Positions 20,201 through 27,711 of a stretch of DNA of 46,006 bases are shown here, in pieces; within the stretch, counting starts at the first letter, position 1; each line of letters begins with the position of its first letter. Source of the stretch: a virus. The DNA is taken from the IMG/VR virus record IMGVR_UViG_3300037493_004786, positions 1 to 46,006 of that record; one strand, 5' to 3'. A program made the position numbers and the translations under genes. Below the pieces are notes generated by a model. The model was not told the origin of the DNA. It did not search any database and worked only from the letters and a program-made list of their open reading frames with translations.

Positions 20201-22079
20201 CAACAACACTTTTCTTTACATCATTCATCACATCTTCAAAGTTGTTGTCATCAACAAACTTTTTAGAAACCTTCTGTCCTTTTATAGTAACAGATTCATC
20301 AGCACTCATTGTTCCTTGGGCTTTCTGTCCTTTTGGTTGTGGAGCAATCTTCTCTGAACGTAATTTCGCAGCATCTTTATTATATGCTAAGCTTTCCAAT
20401 TCAGTAGCTAATTGTTCTGAAGTAACTTTATTCTTTGCAACTTTTTCGTACAAACGAATATAACCATTCATTTTTTTATCGAACTCTTCACGATTACCAG
20501 TAGCCTTACCTTTTTCAATAATCGTTTCCATCTCACCACTTAATTGAGCAGTGATAGCTTTTGCTTTATCTTCACGAACCTTATATGATTTTGTTAAAAC
20601 AGGATTATCAACAAGCATTCGTGCTCCCTGTAATTCCTCTGTTTTTTTAATTGTATTATCAGTTTGATATAATTGATACAATTGATAATTTGAAATACCA
20701 TCCATTAAAGGAATTCCTTTAGTAGAAACAGCAAACTTATACATATCATCAATGTATGAATTTATTTTTAAAGCCTCCTCCTGAGTATAATCCCCACTAG
20801 CTTGACTTTTTAAAACCATTCCTTTTAATGCAGCAACATTTTTAGAAGATCCTTTTTCAACATCAGTTTTTACAATGTTATATGCTGATTCTCCTTGAAT
20901 TCCACGACCTAAAAGTTTTGCATTAAAAAATGTTCCACCACCGCCCATAGAACCTCCAACAAGTCCACCAATCAAACCTCCTTCAACAGCTTTTAAAAAC
21001 GTATCCCAAGAACCAATACCTGGACCTTGAAATTTATTTTTTTCATTTGCTAAAGTAGCATTCCACATTTCTTTTGCACCTTCTTCAATATAAGTTTGTG
21101 CAAATTCTTGTGTACCTTCAACAGCCATACCTTCAAAAATTTTTGGACCATAAGCCCTCATTTTATTAGCATAACCTTTTAATGAAACAGGAATTGTATT
21201 AGTTAATGTTTCTGCAGTAAGACCTTTTTTTGAAGCTTCAAGTAAAGTTTCACGAACTGATTCTCTAGCGGCTTTTTGAGAAATAGGTTTTGAAATAGTA
21301 TTACCAATCCATTCTAAACCTACAACTTCAGTTGTAGAAATTAATCCAGCAACAGACATTGCATATCTCATTGCATCACCAGGTTCAATTCCAGCGGCTC
21401 TTGCTTCATCATAAACCATTGGGTACATTTGAGCAGTACCTGTCATAAATCCACCAACACGAGTACTCCATTTAGAAGTATTTACAGCTTTATTTACAAC
21501 ATCTAATGCTCTTACTCCTTGCCCCGCTTTTGCTATTGCAGAAGCACCACCAGCTAATTTACTAGCTGCACCACCACCAAGCATTATTGTAGCAACAGTA
21601 CCAATACCATTACCAAATCCGGCCCATAATCCAGCTAATCCTCCACCACCAAAAACACCTTTTTGACCAGCATCAGAATAATTTATTTCTAATCCATCAG
21701 CCCACTTATCTACATTGTTTACCCATTTATCAGCCCAACTACCTTCACCAGCACCAGACATTAATCCTATAGCACCCGGAAGAGCAGTAATACCTTCTAC
21801 AGCTTGTACACCAGCATTGTAAAAGCCACTCATAAAATCCATTAAACCACCTTGATTATTTAAACCACGTTCTTGAACAAAATCTTCTGAAAAACCAAAT
21901 TGCATTCCTGGCATTTCTCTTTGAATAACATCACGCATAGCCATAAGCTCTACGTCATTGCTAATCATATTTTGATTCATTTGTTGTTCAACACGAGCTT
22001 GCTCAGGACTTGTTTTTAATCCTTGATAATATGTGCCAGTATTTAATACTGGTAAATTATTTTCATTTTGTTCTATCAT
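11277..22079 (-). CDS. giant multidomain virion protein with crAss-type RNA polymerase core
   Basis: One open frame of 3600 residues. In order: Gly-rich hydrophobic segments at about 143-172 and 366-382 that could cross membranes; a ParB-like domain (about 685-755) with DGHHRYLAYKKAG at 730; long Lys/Glu-rich linkers; a zincin-like domain with HEYAHVFVELL (H1263, E1264, H1267) and a later EALVQAIAE that may supply the third ligand; a first putative double-psi barrel at about 2130-2185 (D2132-TQG, K2166, K2182); a second with RVPASGP (R2516) and ADNDGDKTFV (D2554, D2556, D2558); and a SLOG/cpYpsA-like domain from about 3374 to 3545 (GGQTG at 3378, NVAGNRE near 3510). The DxDGD aspartates bind the catalytic magnesium in multisubunit and crAss-type polymerases. 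Phage phi14:2 gp66 is the studied relative, delivered with the DNA to transcribe early genes. The neighbours are other cargo genes; its start overlaps the previous stop as ATGA. Polymerase is a strong inference; the roles of the other domains are open. Confidence 0.78.
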   Translation of the reverse strand: MIEQNENNLPVLNTGTYYQGLKTSPEQARVEQQMNQNMISNDVELMAMRDVIQREMPGMQFGFSEDFVQERGLNNQGGLMDFMSGFYNAGVQAVEGITALPGAIGLMSGAGEGSWADKWVNNVDKWADGLEINYSDAGQKGVFGGGGLAGLWAGFGNGIGTVATIMLGGGAASKLAGGASAIAKAGQGVRALDVVNKAVNTSKWSTRVGGFMTGTAQMYPMVYDEARAAGIEPGDAMRYAMSVAGLISTTEVVGLEWIGNTISKPISQKAARESVRETLLEASKKGLTAETLTNTIPVSLKGYANKMRAYGPKIFEGMAVEGTQEFAQTYIEEGAKEMWNATLANEKNKFQGPGIGSWDTFLKAVEGGLIGGLVGGSMGGGGTFFNAKLLGRGIQGESAYNIVKTDVEKGSSKNVAALKGMVLKSQASGDYTQEEALKINSYIDDMYKFAVSTKGIPLMDGISNYQLYQLYQTDNTIKKTEELQGARMLVDNPVLTKSYKVREDKAKAITAQLSGEMETIIEKGKATGNREEFDKKMNGYIRLYEKVAKNKVTSEQLATELESLAYNKDAAKLRSEKIAPQPKGQKAQGTMSADESVTIKGQKVSKKFVDDNNFEDVMNDVKKSVVDQTDEAQKEKGKKELEAKYGESYDTLAEMYDDMPTAEKEWNDAKQKKAEPKVTTAPIENFVPTEDLKTKDEKIVDEIVESIKAGKEIESIETIETNDGKQHIVDGHHRYLAYKKAGIKNIPFKKASKESIEKWEEKNNSYKDASDSSLDMAIKKLSETKNRTSEEDFFLSQAKEEKTRRDKKKNVAPKNKYSDLVDKAVSEKELDAITDQSTKENLYTPELMEKISKKRESFSKPKKRRVKQAMVRPINELKAEIELMKQGKKSPETDAKIAEFEKEIALQEKMGISPDKGRLEDIEEDEDEGESFASEINDIIQSEEVSETIDNFSNTNLDRDGKENLLLDDIKDIVDNWGIDEQSVSDYMKQQGTTLVKAVWRNNKIDFFKILENWKKGKDLKNQQTENNEQVEKDEQELQPLKFEELTSESVTEEGKKLLKELDEVIDSAIKDAKRLNKLRLFPKKLQKDLLNFANKIGVFGYGSKAYRFIAYNEEQLQEIKKDLQQVIYQDYDKHLVNKYTEEPPIEEQKVEEPSGQLDMFPSDEKLKKLIKPNKKVPVKSRKPRKSKEQRTYTPNSTVDSLISENPELYGRIVKHFQKIFPGVPVRTLNEMLRNGGPRVLGRLIEGIIEIDPKNARQSTIIHEYAHVFVELLGKNHPWVKAGLKAVEGTLYDQWAKETYPDKTREEQLTEALVQAIAETSLDSLTRNFNNGRLGKFMDWLSRFWTKVKALFPKTLAPDFVKLLSDSMTFANQSINVPIGRLAGTNAEMRINTDQKSLMDVGVNSMMLRRIEMMYNNDYLGQDINPRDPSVYYLFALSELRRTFEREFKDDPKGTIQGFNNINYVPTGDEVKDQNAFNMAFISTNPQVNERLSRAATNIANSNTEIKFDEDGKDIIAKDSASAVKRLRALNDTITSVINSLVDDEGHLIGKDNVTKYITDINQQGYDLVELINEDARNNGSIESVRLSELFKELESTPDVRQSFVTELHSLAQEKSNAHIIENKETVIFRSPNEAELESGEYSEGDTVKDTVMLPRVFSKIQNKNEKIVSAVTDVMNQLKEFKSDFKTYFNEVISKVEKYFLIKDNGIMEIRPKDKFLPKDEQLEPLKYYDKNGLTDAQTEEVYDYLESNFKEFVQAINDILASSQIKITPEYINNNLLGKIPANLKATNPIEYKRQVIQKKTNMMSDILRAVKNVNRYNGDKPDIHSYIKGIVEASDNISELSAGFIGVTGANKPSISLGDYLSDISRLIRTNLKHQAEMLKNKLYKNNPMVKKIINGKFSYQILDGVENIETNKSREYGKFTETDMLLNALINYSVGSETEYQQNPMINADRDMMFTVSATRYTTDEQLKNELNNIKSNLQELLDKSKDKAKTIETIKNTSLFDVVDGKVLSPYDKGVYSRNDLIKSAIDSIKQILKNTNMEHTFTAMFMNKHSTLDYKKTVDGKVVPNIEKIIGHFLLNDTINRIYATDILIGQMADYKNTFDVIKRAGGATSNGTLVQVPDVMVIVIDTQGLSDSMSINGSYLADFIKEKIGSLDKVGLNMKDVVFQVQPDGKSLFLKMSSVNAFRNGDTTSLAELNGDTDSEFNYKNIGDAIIKLENLIEQKTGKKQKIKIVDSKAVKGTQQVSKGNIMTLNDFMTNVNNGNLDAVNKSSMTTDFNGYRIPFNMTKNISEKEIDKQKSVASTQLLKILQSFSTNEDNTAFENSIVETLLSNLGVPNGEGISKSDTYKDLNSKTNFIKKMLDDSGDRKDSQITKLMREIVKWNETIQAQLNDAYEIKNNKDSSEKQIKDANQKISELNDEFAYTADHPKMKHIMEQMVASSLHRDGIRLEIPGQYLHNIPNYSADLKWYRTVDGKQEFPEVGMPWSMFGKTREEAEENLRNNPSLRDVAVVRVPASGPMSGFRGRVKYLIDGDSNTCILPKEFMDKAGADNDGDKTFVYRRDIDKSGTTKDSAANKIVDFFLNQMSKPEYIEQAQTSVDSNEFKEFLEKAELYNDNSYTVSNPVDMATTQSKMNFAQDGIGVAAVGMKMMNVLSQVGAKLKAPIGFNYEFDGKERKFSTDKYLSDFTRKQFKDMALFVQAIVDMIKDPYILGMGVNQNNLGVASLLLQLGVDNKSITGFLTDPAIVRYQKLVDESNNIYSTDYSKSPKTLLEEYVKKMEGRDISNQRTKAVLFEAGLTEPIFDSLPPGTYQFNGKSYNVYAVTVDGKKGFKRAELISGQEQKDLDIIKKFVELQAIASDVFDLSSIVQMDGSLPNSSFEARQKFEKMESIKKGNSKIDTGTFFERPLFNHYYNVLKAENDLYKNRFITNIDEVNSIHNEIKANFKMPEDKIKKQIDRVFLNILFEKFMNKEFQRIKRVLGISAKPIENSKQFINRVSSMVGIAQKMAKGKEFDILNSSGEPMVTGDIGFNEISNAIKESSSDTGKLKRIALEWQNSGEIAYEELVPALNKNIEFLETLPADIKTIGDNLFIQSLQVETKTNKSGEEITLIKPRNDYYSASQSYREMVQKAFSELPMPVQLELLQYQVLRHGTSDARGTLFDMIPYRDLKNTEIGIDLSKFMKYNTVKHNKVKDKNAFGKNFLAKNMPILKKNVMLSLQGKLNNFKLKKKVYDKFADSKGNIRLKSLMNSTQMRDFGSSQYTNEQLLELVGKTISSMDYGSFFNFANANNPTSFNLTVDGKKLAYEVNMEAIKSWLESAPRDANGSLTESMPVTISPIDQGSFEQTENYTKYDLMKEDTKPKEIMKHNVKKIISGGQTGVDVAGLDASLEVGIPTGGTAAAKFQQSTKGDKKIFSPELAKKYGLKEGSITKREGKFGPYDDVYYQRTIDNSQEADGTIWFGKSDSPGGRLTLGNVAQNSKPKALVNPKSAEEIIEWLVNNNIQVLNVAGNREHTNPGIYDKAKTMLIEALKSTETNSVLKSAPEVTEQMTFAKAMIEQNPYKQWTENSKGLIARGWTMQDFVNSPSEVRNNELKCII

Positions 22080-23611
22080 TGTCCTTTTCCTGTTTCAATT
22101 AAACCTTGAGTAGTATTATTTGCATTCATAGTACCATTATTATAATAATCTCCTACCATTTGTTGTTGTTGTATATTGCCTATACTTGCAGCAGTATATT
22201 CATGTTTAGAATTAATAAGATTTCTTTTCTTATTAATACCTTGAACAGAAGATGCATCATTTAAAAATTCAGTAATAGGTACATAAATTTTACCTGTATA
22301 AACACCACCACCAATATTTGTATTTGTATATGTAAATCCTCTATTTTGACCTTCTGTAGAAATATAATCTACACCTAAAGTAGAAGTTGAAATTCCTTCA
22401 TGATGTGTGTCATCATCACCAATAGTAGTTAATTCAACACAAGGTTGTCCATTTATTTTTACATAACGAGTATAATCTAAAACATAAAGAGCATTTACAG
22501 CTGAAGGATCAACTTTTTCTCCATTTTGAAAGAAATAAGTTTTATTTGGATCTGCTTTATATTTTTGTCCAGCAGGAACAGAACCATCAGAATCTTCAGT
22601 TGCAGGATTTAAACCAATCATTACATCAATTAATTTATTTGTTTTCATATCGGGTTCAATAGGCCGTACTTCTCCATCAGACATTTGAAGTAATGAAGTA
22701 GCCCATTGATTGCCCATTTGATTTTCCTGACTTGCAGCCATATCAGCTCTCATTTTTTGCTCAACAGTCATTCTACTTGTAGTAGCATTCATACGACCTG
22801 TTTGAGCATTATAAACATTTAAATTATAATCACCCATATCTTTTGCTCCCCATCTCCAAACTTCACCACCTTGATCAATAACATTTGTATAATTTTTTGA
22901 TAATTGTGTAGCTTGTTCTTTACTTGCTCCTTTACCAATAGCTACTTCATAAATTTGTGAAGCAGTTACAATATTGTCTTTAGAGTAAGGATTAGTATGG
23001 TCTTTCATTGTTGCTTTAAAATCCATCATGCTTACATCAACAGGTTTTTCTGCACCACTAAATTGTAACTGGTCAATCTTACCTTCTTTAAACATTTTAT
23101 ATTGGTCTTCAAAACTTACTTGTTTAGGAACAACTTTTTTTTCTCCAGTAATAGGATCGACAACTTCCGATTCCATCATTAAAGGTTTTACATACATTCC
23201 TTTACTAGATGCATCCAAAAATAAACCAAGGTTCATTTTGTTATTAATTGCATTTTTAACTTCTTTTGATTGTAATACAGAATTACGATAATCAGATAAA
23301 TCTGAAATACCACCTACATTAACATATCTTTTTAAATCACCATTGTATTTAGCAACACCGGCATAAATCTTTTTGCGAGCATCAGCTTCAATAGTTTTAA
23401 CTCTATCTTGGTCTTCAGCAAGAACATCCATGTTCGCAAGAGTATCGAACATTTCAGTCATACGAGCTTCAGTTTCTTGACGTTGCTTTAAATCATTATC
23501 TAAAGCGGCACGATGTCTTTCTAAAGCCTGAGTATTAACTTGTTGGTCAGCACGTTTTGATTGCCAATCATCTTTATATCTAAGTGCGGAATAAAGTCCA
23601 AAATCTGCCAT
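22076..23611 (-). CDS. cargo/ejection-type protein, helical N-terminus
   Basis: A 511-residue protein. It begins MADFGLYSALRYKDDWQ, and residues about 20-110 form a long charged helix (RHRAALDNDLKQRQETEARM) suited to a coiled coil. Next comes a region with NNKMNLGLFLDASSKG and a beta-rich second half. A pattern of 'L.A.D..RI..I...AR..I..GIA..NGD..RY...GG...L..YR..VL.SKEV..A' is typical of the conserved protein next to the virion polymerase in crAss-like phages. I infer a capsid- or tail-internal protein ejected with DNA. Its stop overlaps the polymerase start as ATGA, so the two should be made together. It has no membrane segment or enzyme motif. Confidence 0.7.
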   Translation of the reverse strand: MADFGLYSALRYKDDWQSKRADQQVNTQALERHRAALDNDLKQRQETEARMTEMFDTLANMDVLAEDQDRVKTIEADARKKIYAGVAKYNGDLKRYVNVGGISDLSDYRNSVLQSKEVKNAINNKMNLGLFLDASSKGMYVKPLMMESEVVDPITGEKKVVPKQVSFEDQYKMFKEGKIDQLQFSGAEKPVDVSMMDFKATMKDHTNPYSKDNIVTASQIYEVAIGKGASKEQATQLSKNYTNVIDQGGEVWRWGAKDMGDYNLNVYNAQTGRMNATTSRMTVEQKMRADMAASQENQMGNQWATSLLQMSDGEVRPIEPDMKTNKLIDVMIGLNPATEDSDGSVPAGQKYKADPNKTYFFQNGEKVDPSAVNALYVLDYTRYVKINGQPCVELTTIGDDDTHHEGISTSTLGVDYISTEGQNRGFTYTNTNIGGGVYTGKIYVPITEFLNDASSVQGINKKRNLINSKHEYTAASIGNIQQQQMVGDYYNNGTMNANNTTQGLIETGKGQ

Positions 23612-23651
23612 AATTAATTTTATTAACTTCTTGTTTTTTTATTCGATTGAT

Positions 23652-26600
23652 TTAATTTTTTTCCCATCCTTTTTCGTATTGTTCACTTACTCGTTTTTTT
23701 ACTTCATTATCTAAAGCCTTTAATAACCTTTCTTCTTTACGTTTAGGATATTTTTTAGCAATAATATCAGCTATATCTTTTTTGTGATAATCTGTCTTTA
23801 TTATTCCCTGATAAACTTTTTCTTTAATATAATTATCCGTCTTGTCAGTCCTTTTACCTAAATCAAGTTCTACATCTCTTTCTTTTTTTAAATCTTTTAC
23901 TGATTTTTTAATATCAGCATCAGTTTTATCATTAACAACAGGGATTTCAGAATCTTTAATTACTTCTGAATTATCATCAGTTCCTATATCAGTTCCTAAT
24001 TCTTTATTTAACCAATCATATGTAGGTGAATTTTCACCAGAACCAATAAATTCATCATTTTCATTAAATTGTGTGTCAGCCCACGTTTCTTGTTCGGCCA
24101 CTAATTTATCTAATAATTCCTTACGCTTTTCTTTTACTGAATTAATCTTTGCTTTTGTTATTAAATTTGCTTCTTCATTGTCTGAATTTGCCATTTGAGA
24201 ATTAAGGTCAGCAATTTGCGTATCTAATTTTTGAGTAATCATTTCTTTTGATTTCGTAAACTGTGAAGTATTTACAACTGAACTATAAATAGGTTCACCT
24301 TTTTGAGCCATTGCTTTTATTTGGTCAACATTCATACCATTAGCAAATGGTCCTGTTTCAGATTGTGAAGCAATTTGTTCAGGAGTCATTGCAGTCATTG
24401 AACTTTGACCAACAATTTTTGTTCCATCAGGACTTAATTCTTGACTTGTTATATTATTAATAATTCCAGAATTATATTCATTCATTGATTCGGGAGAATA
24501 TAATTGCTCGTTAGCTTTTTCAGGTAATGGTTTATAATTTGAACCTTCTGCAGTAATTACAGAAGCAGAATTTGCTCTATCTAATTCTTGTTGGTTTTTT
24601 GTGATTTCATCTTCTATAAATCTAGCTGAACGATCACGCATATTTGCTGAAGCATCTTTTAATGCTTGATTATCTAAAGCAACATTTTCAGTTAAATACT
24701 TTTGATATTCATACATTTGAGAACCTTTACCATAAGCATTTTCAAATTGATTTCTATCACCAATATTTGTTAAAGCATCAGCAACAAGTCCAGCACCCGC
24801 TGTCTTGTCCATCATTGCTTGATTATAAGTATTTTGAAATTGATTTACATTTATTTCTTCATTAGCACTAGCAGCAGTTGCAAATTGACTCCAATTTTGA
24901 TTACGCATTAAAGCATCTTGTGCTGCAATTTTCATATTTCCTTCTTGGAAAGTATTAGCAGCACGACCAAGATTAGCCATAGCATTACCAGCTGAACCAC
25001 CCGCAAGACGATGAATATTTTTTACATCGTAAGCATATCCAAGTTCGTTTTGTGATTGATAATAATCTTTTACTTGTGGAAGCATACCCATATCTTTACG
25101 AGCAGTAGCATCATTAATATATTTTTGAAACTCATCTGTTTGTTTATATGTAGGAAGTTCTTTATTTGCCCCTTTCATACCAATAACTACACGAGCTAAA
25201 TCCATACCATAACCAAGAGCATCACGCTTTGGTTGTGCATCTGGAGCATATTCAAATTCTTTTTCTTTATAATTTTTTAAAGTGTCAAGAGTAGCTTTAT
25301 CTTCATCAATCTTTTTTTGAAGTGCTTCTTTATCGGTAGGTTTATTTTTAAATATTACTTCACCACCTTCAGTATAAGTCATGTCATTAGCAATACCTTT
25401 TTCATCAACAACAACAGAAGTATTTGGTCCACCAACAGGTTCAGCAGTTCCAGGAGTAGTAGTAGAAACCCTAACAGAAGCACTTCCACTACTACTTGTG
25501 CCATCAGGATTTTGTCCATTAGCATAATTTGAATTACCATCTACTCCTTTTATTTCTTTAGACCAATTATCAAATTGTTTTTTTAAATCTTGATATCCAA
25601 TAGGACCTTCCCAATCAAAATTAGTTTTATTTGTTTCATTAATAAAAGTTTGATGTTCATTAATAGTAGATTCAATTTTTTGTCGTTCAGGATCATCAGG
25701 CTTTAAAGTAGCCATTTTAACTTTTAATTTTTTAATTTCTTTTTCACTATTGTTTTTTTGATTTTCTTCAAACTTTGTTTTTATAGGAATAAAAAAATCA
25801 TTATTAAGATCATTAAAAATAGCTTCTTTTTCTTCGCCTGAAGCTAAATCTAAATTCATAATAGATTGCATAGCTTCAATATCCGCATCAGTTACTTTTT
25901 CAGTATTAATTTTTTCATTTACATATTTAGCTTCTTCTTTATAAATTTTATTAAATCTTGCATTTTCACCTGAATGATAACTTAATGATCCATCTTTATC
26001 TCTAGGAATTTTATAATGATGGTCGGTATCATCACTAAAAATATATCCACCATAACCAATAGGAACAAATTGACTGTCTTTGTCAATTTTATATTGCTTA
26101 ATTGTTCCATCAATTAATTTAACCTTTATATTTTTTGTTTTACCATCATCATTTATTTTTTCAGATAATAATTCTGTTTTATTTGTATTACTCATAGTTT
26201 TATTATTTTCTAATCCTCTTGAATGAACAATTGGTTTATTTTCTACAACAGTTACAAGTTTATTTTTTTCAGCAGAAGGAATATCAGTAAGTTTTTTTGA
26301 TTCTGGTTCAGGTTTTGACTCAGTAACTATTTTATCAGCAGTTTTAGTTTCTATTTCTTTATTAGCATTAGTTACTTCTTTATTAGCAGTAGTCTTTGAA
26401 TTATTTACAATGTCAGAATTAACTTTTAAATCTCCCGCAAATTTACCATACTTTTCAGCATTTGATTGAAAAGCTTCATTACCAGTTGAATTGACACTTT
26501 TAACTGTGCCATCAACAGTTTTCATTATTTCATTTACAGTATTAACACCACTATTTTCACCTTTTTGTTGATAAAGAGCATCCTTATCAATATCATTTGT

Positions 26601-27011
26601 GATAGACCAAACATATTTAGCTTTGCTTACATAATTAGGGTCAGTAGCATAACCACCCGCATGTATTAATGTTATTTGTTCTTCAGCGTTTTTTGCTTTT
26701 AATGATTTAGCATAATTAGGACTTGTAGTAATTAAATTAACATAACTATCTAATGAATCTTCAAATGAATTATTAGTTATAAAACTAGCATTTTCAGTGC
26801 CCATTTTACCATTTTTAAATTCTTTTGTAGATTGAATTTGGCCTTTACCTTTAATACCAAAAAAATTATTTCCAGGAGCGTATTGACCCCAGCCAGTTTC
26901 AATAGCCATTTGTGCCATTACTGTTTCAGGATAAATACCTGTTCCATTTACCCTTTTTGCTACAATTGGGTAATACTTTTTATAAAACTCTTTAGGGCTT
27001 AACTTAGGCAT
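23652..27011 (-). CDS. virion-associated muramidase: N-terminal glucosaminidase domain on a long cargo protein
   Basis: The chosen start is ATG 27011, two bases after the upstream stop; an in-frame ATG at 27038 lies inside that gene. The protein has 1119 residues. Residues 1-140 match the FlgJ-like N-acetylglucosaminidase family (PF01832, GH73). They include VMAQMAIETGWGQYAPGNNF with candidate catalytic E38, NNFFGIKG, and GGYATDPNYVSKAKYVW near 119-135. This domain cuts glycan strands, probably to open the cell wall for DNA entry. Residues 160-560 are low-complexity and charged, 600-870 are helical and Ala/Gln/Asn-rich, and the C-terminus is Lys/Asp-rich. That layout, plus its place beside the polymerase gene, suits an ejected protein. 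It could be a lysis enzyme, but the long non-catalytic part argues against that. Confidence 0.82.
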   Translation of the reverse strand: MPKLSPKEFYKKYYPIVAKRVNGTGIYPETVMAQMAIETGWGQYAPGNNFFGIKGKGQIQSTKEFKNGKMGTENASFITNNSFEDSLDSYVNLITTSPNYAKSLKAKNAEEQITLIHAGGYATDPNYVSKAKYVWSITNDIDKDALYQQKGENSGVNTVNEIMKTVDGTVKSVNSTGNEAFQSNAEKYGKFAGDLKVNSDIVNNSKTTANKEVTNANKEIETKTADKIVTESKPEPESKKLTDIPSAEKNKLVTVVENKPIVHSRGLENNKTMSNTNKTELLSEKINDDGKTKNIKVKLIDGTIKQYKIDKDSQFVPIGYGGYIFSDDTDHHYKIPRDKDGSLSYHSGENARFNKIYKEEAKYVNEKINTEKVTDADIEAMQSIMNLDLASGEEKEAIFNDLNNDFFIPIKTKFEENQKNNSEKEIKKLKVKMATLKPDDPERQKIESTINEHQTFINETNKTNFDWEGPIGYQDLKKQFDNWSKEIKGVDGNSNYANGQNPDGTSSSGSASVRVSTTTPGTAEPVGGPNTSVVVDEKGIANDMTYTEGGEVIFKNKPTDKEALQKKIDEDKATLDTLKNYKEKEFEYAPDAQPKRDALGYGMDLARVVIGMKGANKELPTYKQTDEFQKYINDATARKDMGMLPQVKDYYQSQNELGYAYDVKNIHRLAGGSAGNAMANLGRAANTFQEGNMKIAAQDALMRNQNWSQFATAASANEEINVNQFQNTYNQAMMDKTAGAGLVADALTNIGDRNQFENAYGKGSQMYEYQKYLTENVALDNQALKDASANMRDRSARFIEDEITKNQQELDRANSASVITAEGSNYKPLPEKANEQLYSPESMNEYNSGIINNITSQELSPDGTKIVGQSSMTAMTPEQIASQSETGPFANGMNVDQIKAMAQKGEPIYSSVVNTSQFTKSKEMITQKLDTQIADLNSQMANSDNEEANLITKAKINSVKEKRKELLDKLVAEQETWADTQFNENDEFIGSGENSPTYDWLNKELGTDIGTDDNSEVIKDSEIPVVNDKTDADIKKSVKDLKKERDVELDLGKRTDKTDNYIKEKVYQGIIKTDYHKKDIADIIAKKYPKRKEERLLKALDNEVKKRVSEQYEKGWEKN

Positions 27012-27012
27012 A

Positions 27013-27705
27013 TTATAAATAATTATCTGTTTGTGCAATCGTATTATTTGCAGTGAGATTTTTTAACTCTCTGTCATCTTCTTTCAAAAAACTGTCACTA
27101 GCAACAATACTATTTCCAATCGCACCAAAAATATTTCCAGACATCATATTTCCAATAGCATCTTTTGCTCCTGTATTTCCAGTAACTTTTTCATTCAATT
27201 TATTTAACTCACCTTTTAATCCAGCTTCATCACCAAGCAAACGAGAAATAAAACTTGTCTTCGGATCAACACCTAAATCTCCTGTTAATTTTTCAGCACC
27301 TCCAAGAATAGCATTAAATCCAGATTTTGCTTCTGCACCACCACCAAGCAATTTAGTAATTGCAGAACTACCTTTACTAAGTAAATTTGCTCCTGGAACA
27401 GTAGCTTTAGCAACTTGAAAAGCAAGTGCAGCTTTTGACCATCCCATAGCTGAAGCTTCATCTTGTGTTGCTTTCAAAATATCTTTAGATGTTCCATCAG
27501 CTACACCAGTAGCAATACGATGACGCATACCAGCACCCGCACCAATAGGATTCATGGCAAGTAATTTTCCCCAACCATTTTGTTCTCCTAAAGCATTGTA
27601 ACCAAGTAAAGCCATCATACCCTTACCTTGACCCATTTTGGTTTGAGTAAGATTATCATATCTCTGTTGCTTACTTAATTGTTGATTATCTTCAAATAAA
27701 GCCAT
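27013..27705 (-). CDS. small Gly/Ala-rich virion protein, possible ejection protein
   Basis: A 230-residue protein. It starts MALFEDNQQLSKQQRYDNLT and has a Gly/Ala-rich, mildly hydrophobic stretch at about residues 28-70 (GKGMMALLGYNALGEQNGWG) and another near 100-135 (VPGANLLSKGSSAITKLLGG). These could be amphipathic helices that touch membranes, as in ejection proteins of podoviruses. It lies between the 1422-residue tail gene (six-base gap) and the muramidase gene. I do not recognise a named family. The position and composition fit a minor cargo protein. Confidence 0.65.
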   Translation of the reverse strand: MALFEDNQQLSKQQRYDNLTQTKMGQGKGMMALLGYNALGEQNGWGKLLAMNPIGAGAGMRHRIATGVADGTSKDILKATQDEASAMGWSKAALAFQVAKATVPGANLLSKGSSAITKLLGGGAEAKSGFNAILGGAEKLTGDLGVDPKTSFISRLLGDEAGLKGELNKLNEKVTGNTGAKDAIGNMMSGNIFGAIGNSIVASDSFLKEDDRELKNLTANNTIAQTDNYL

Positions 27706-27711
27706 AAAAAT

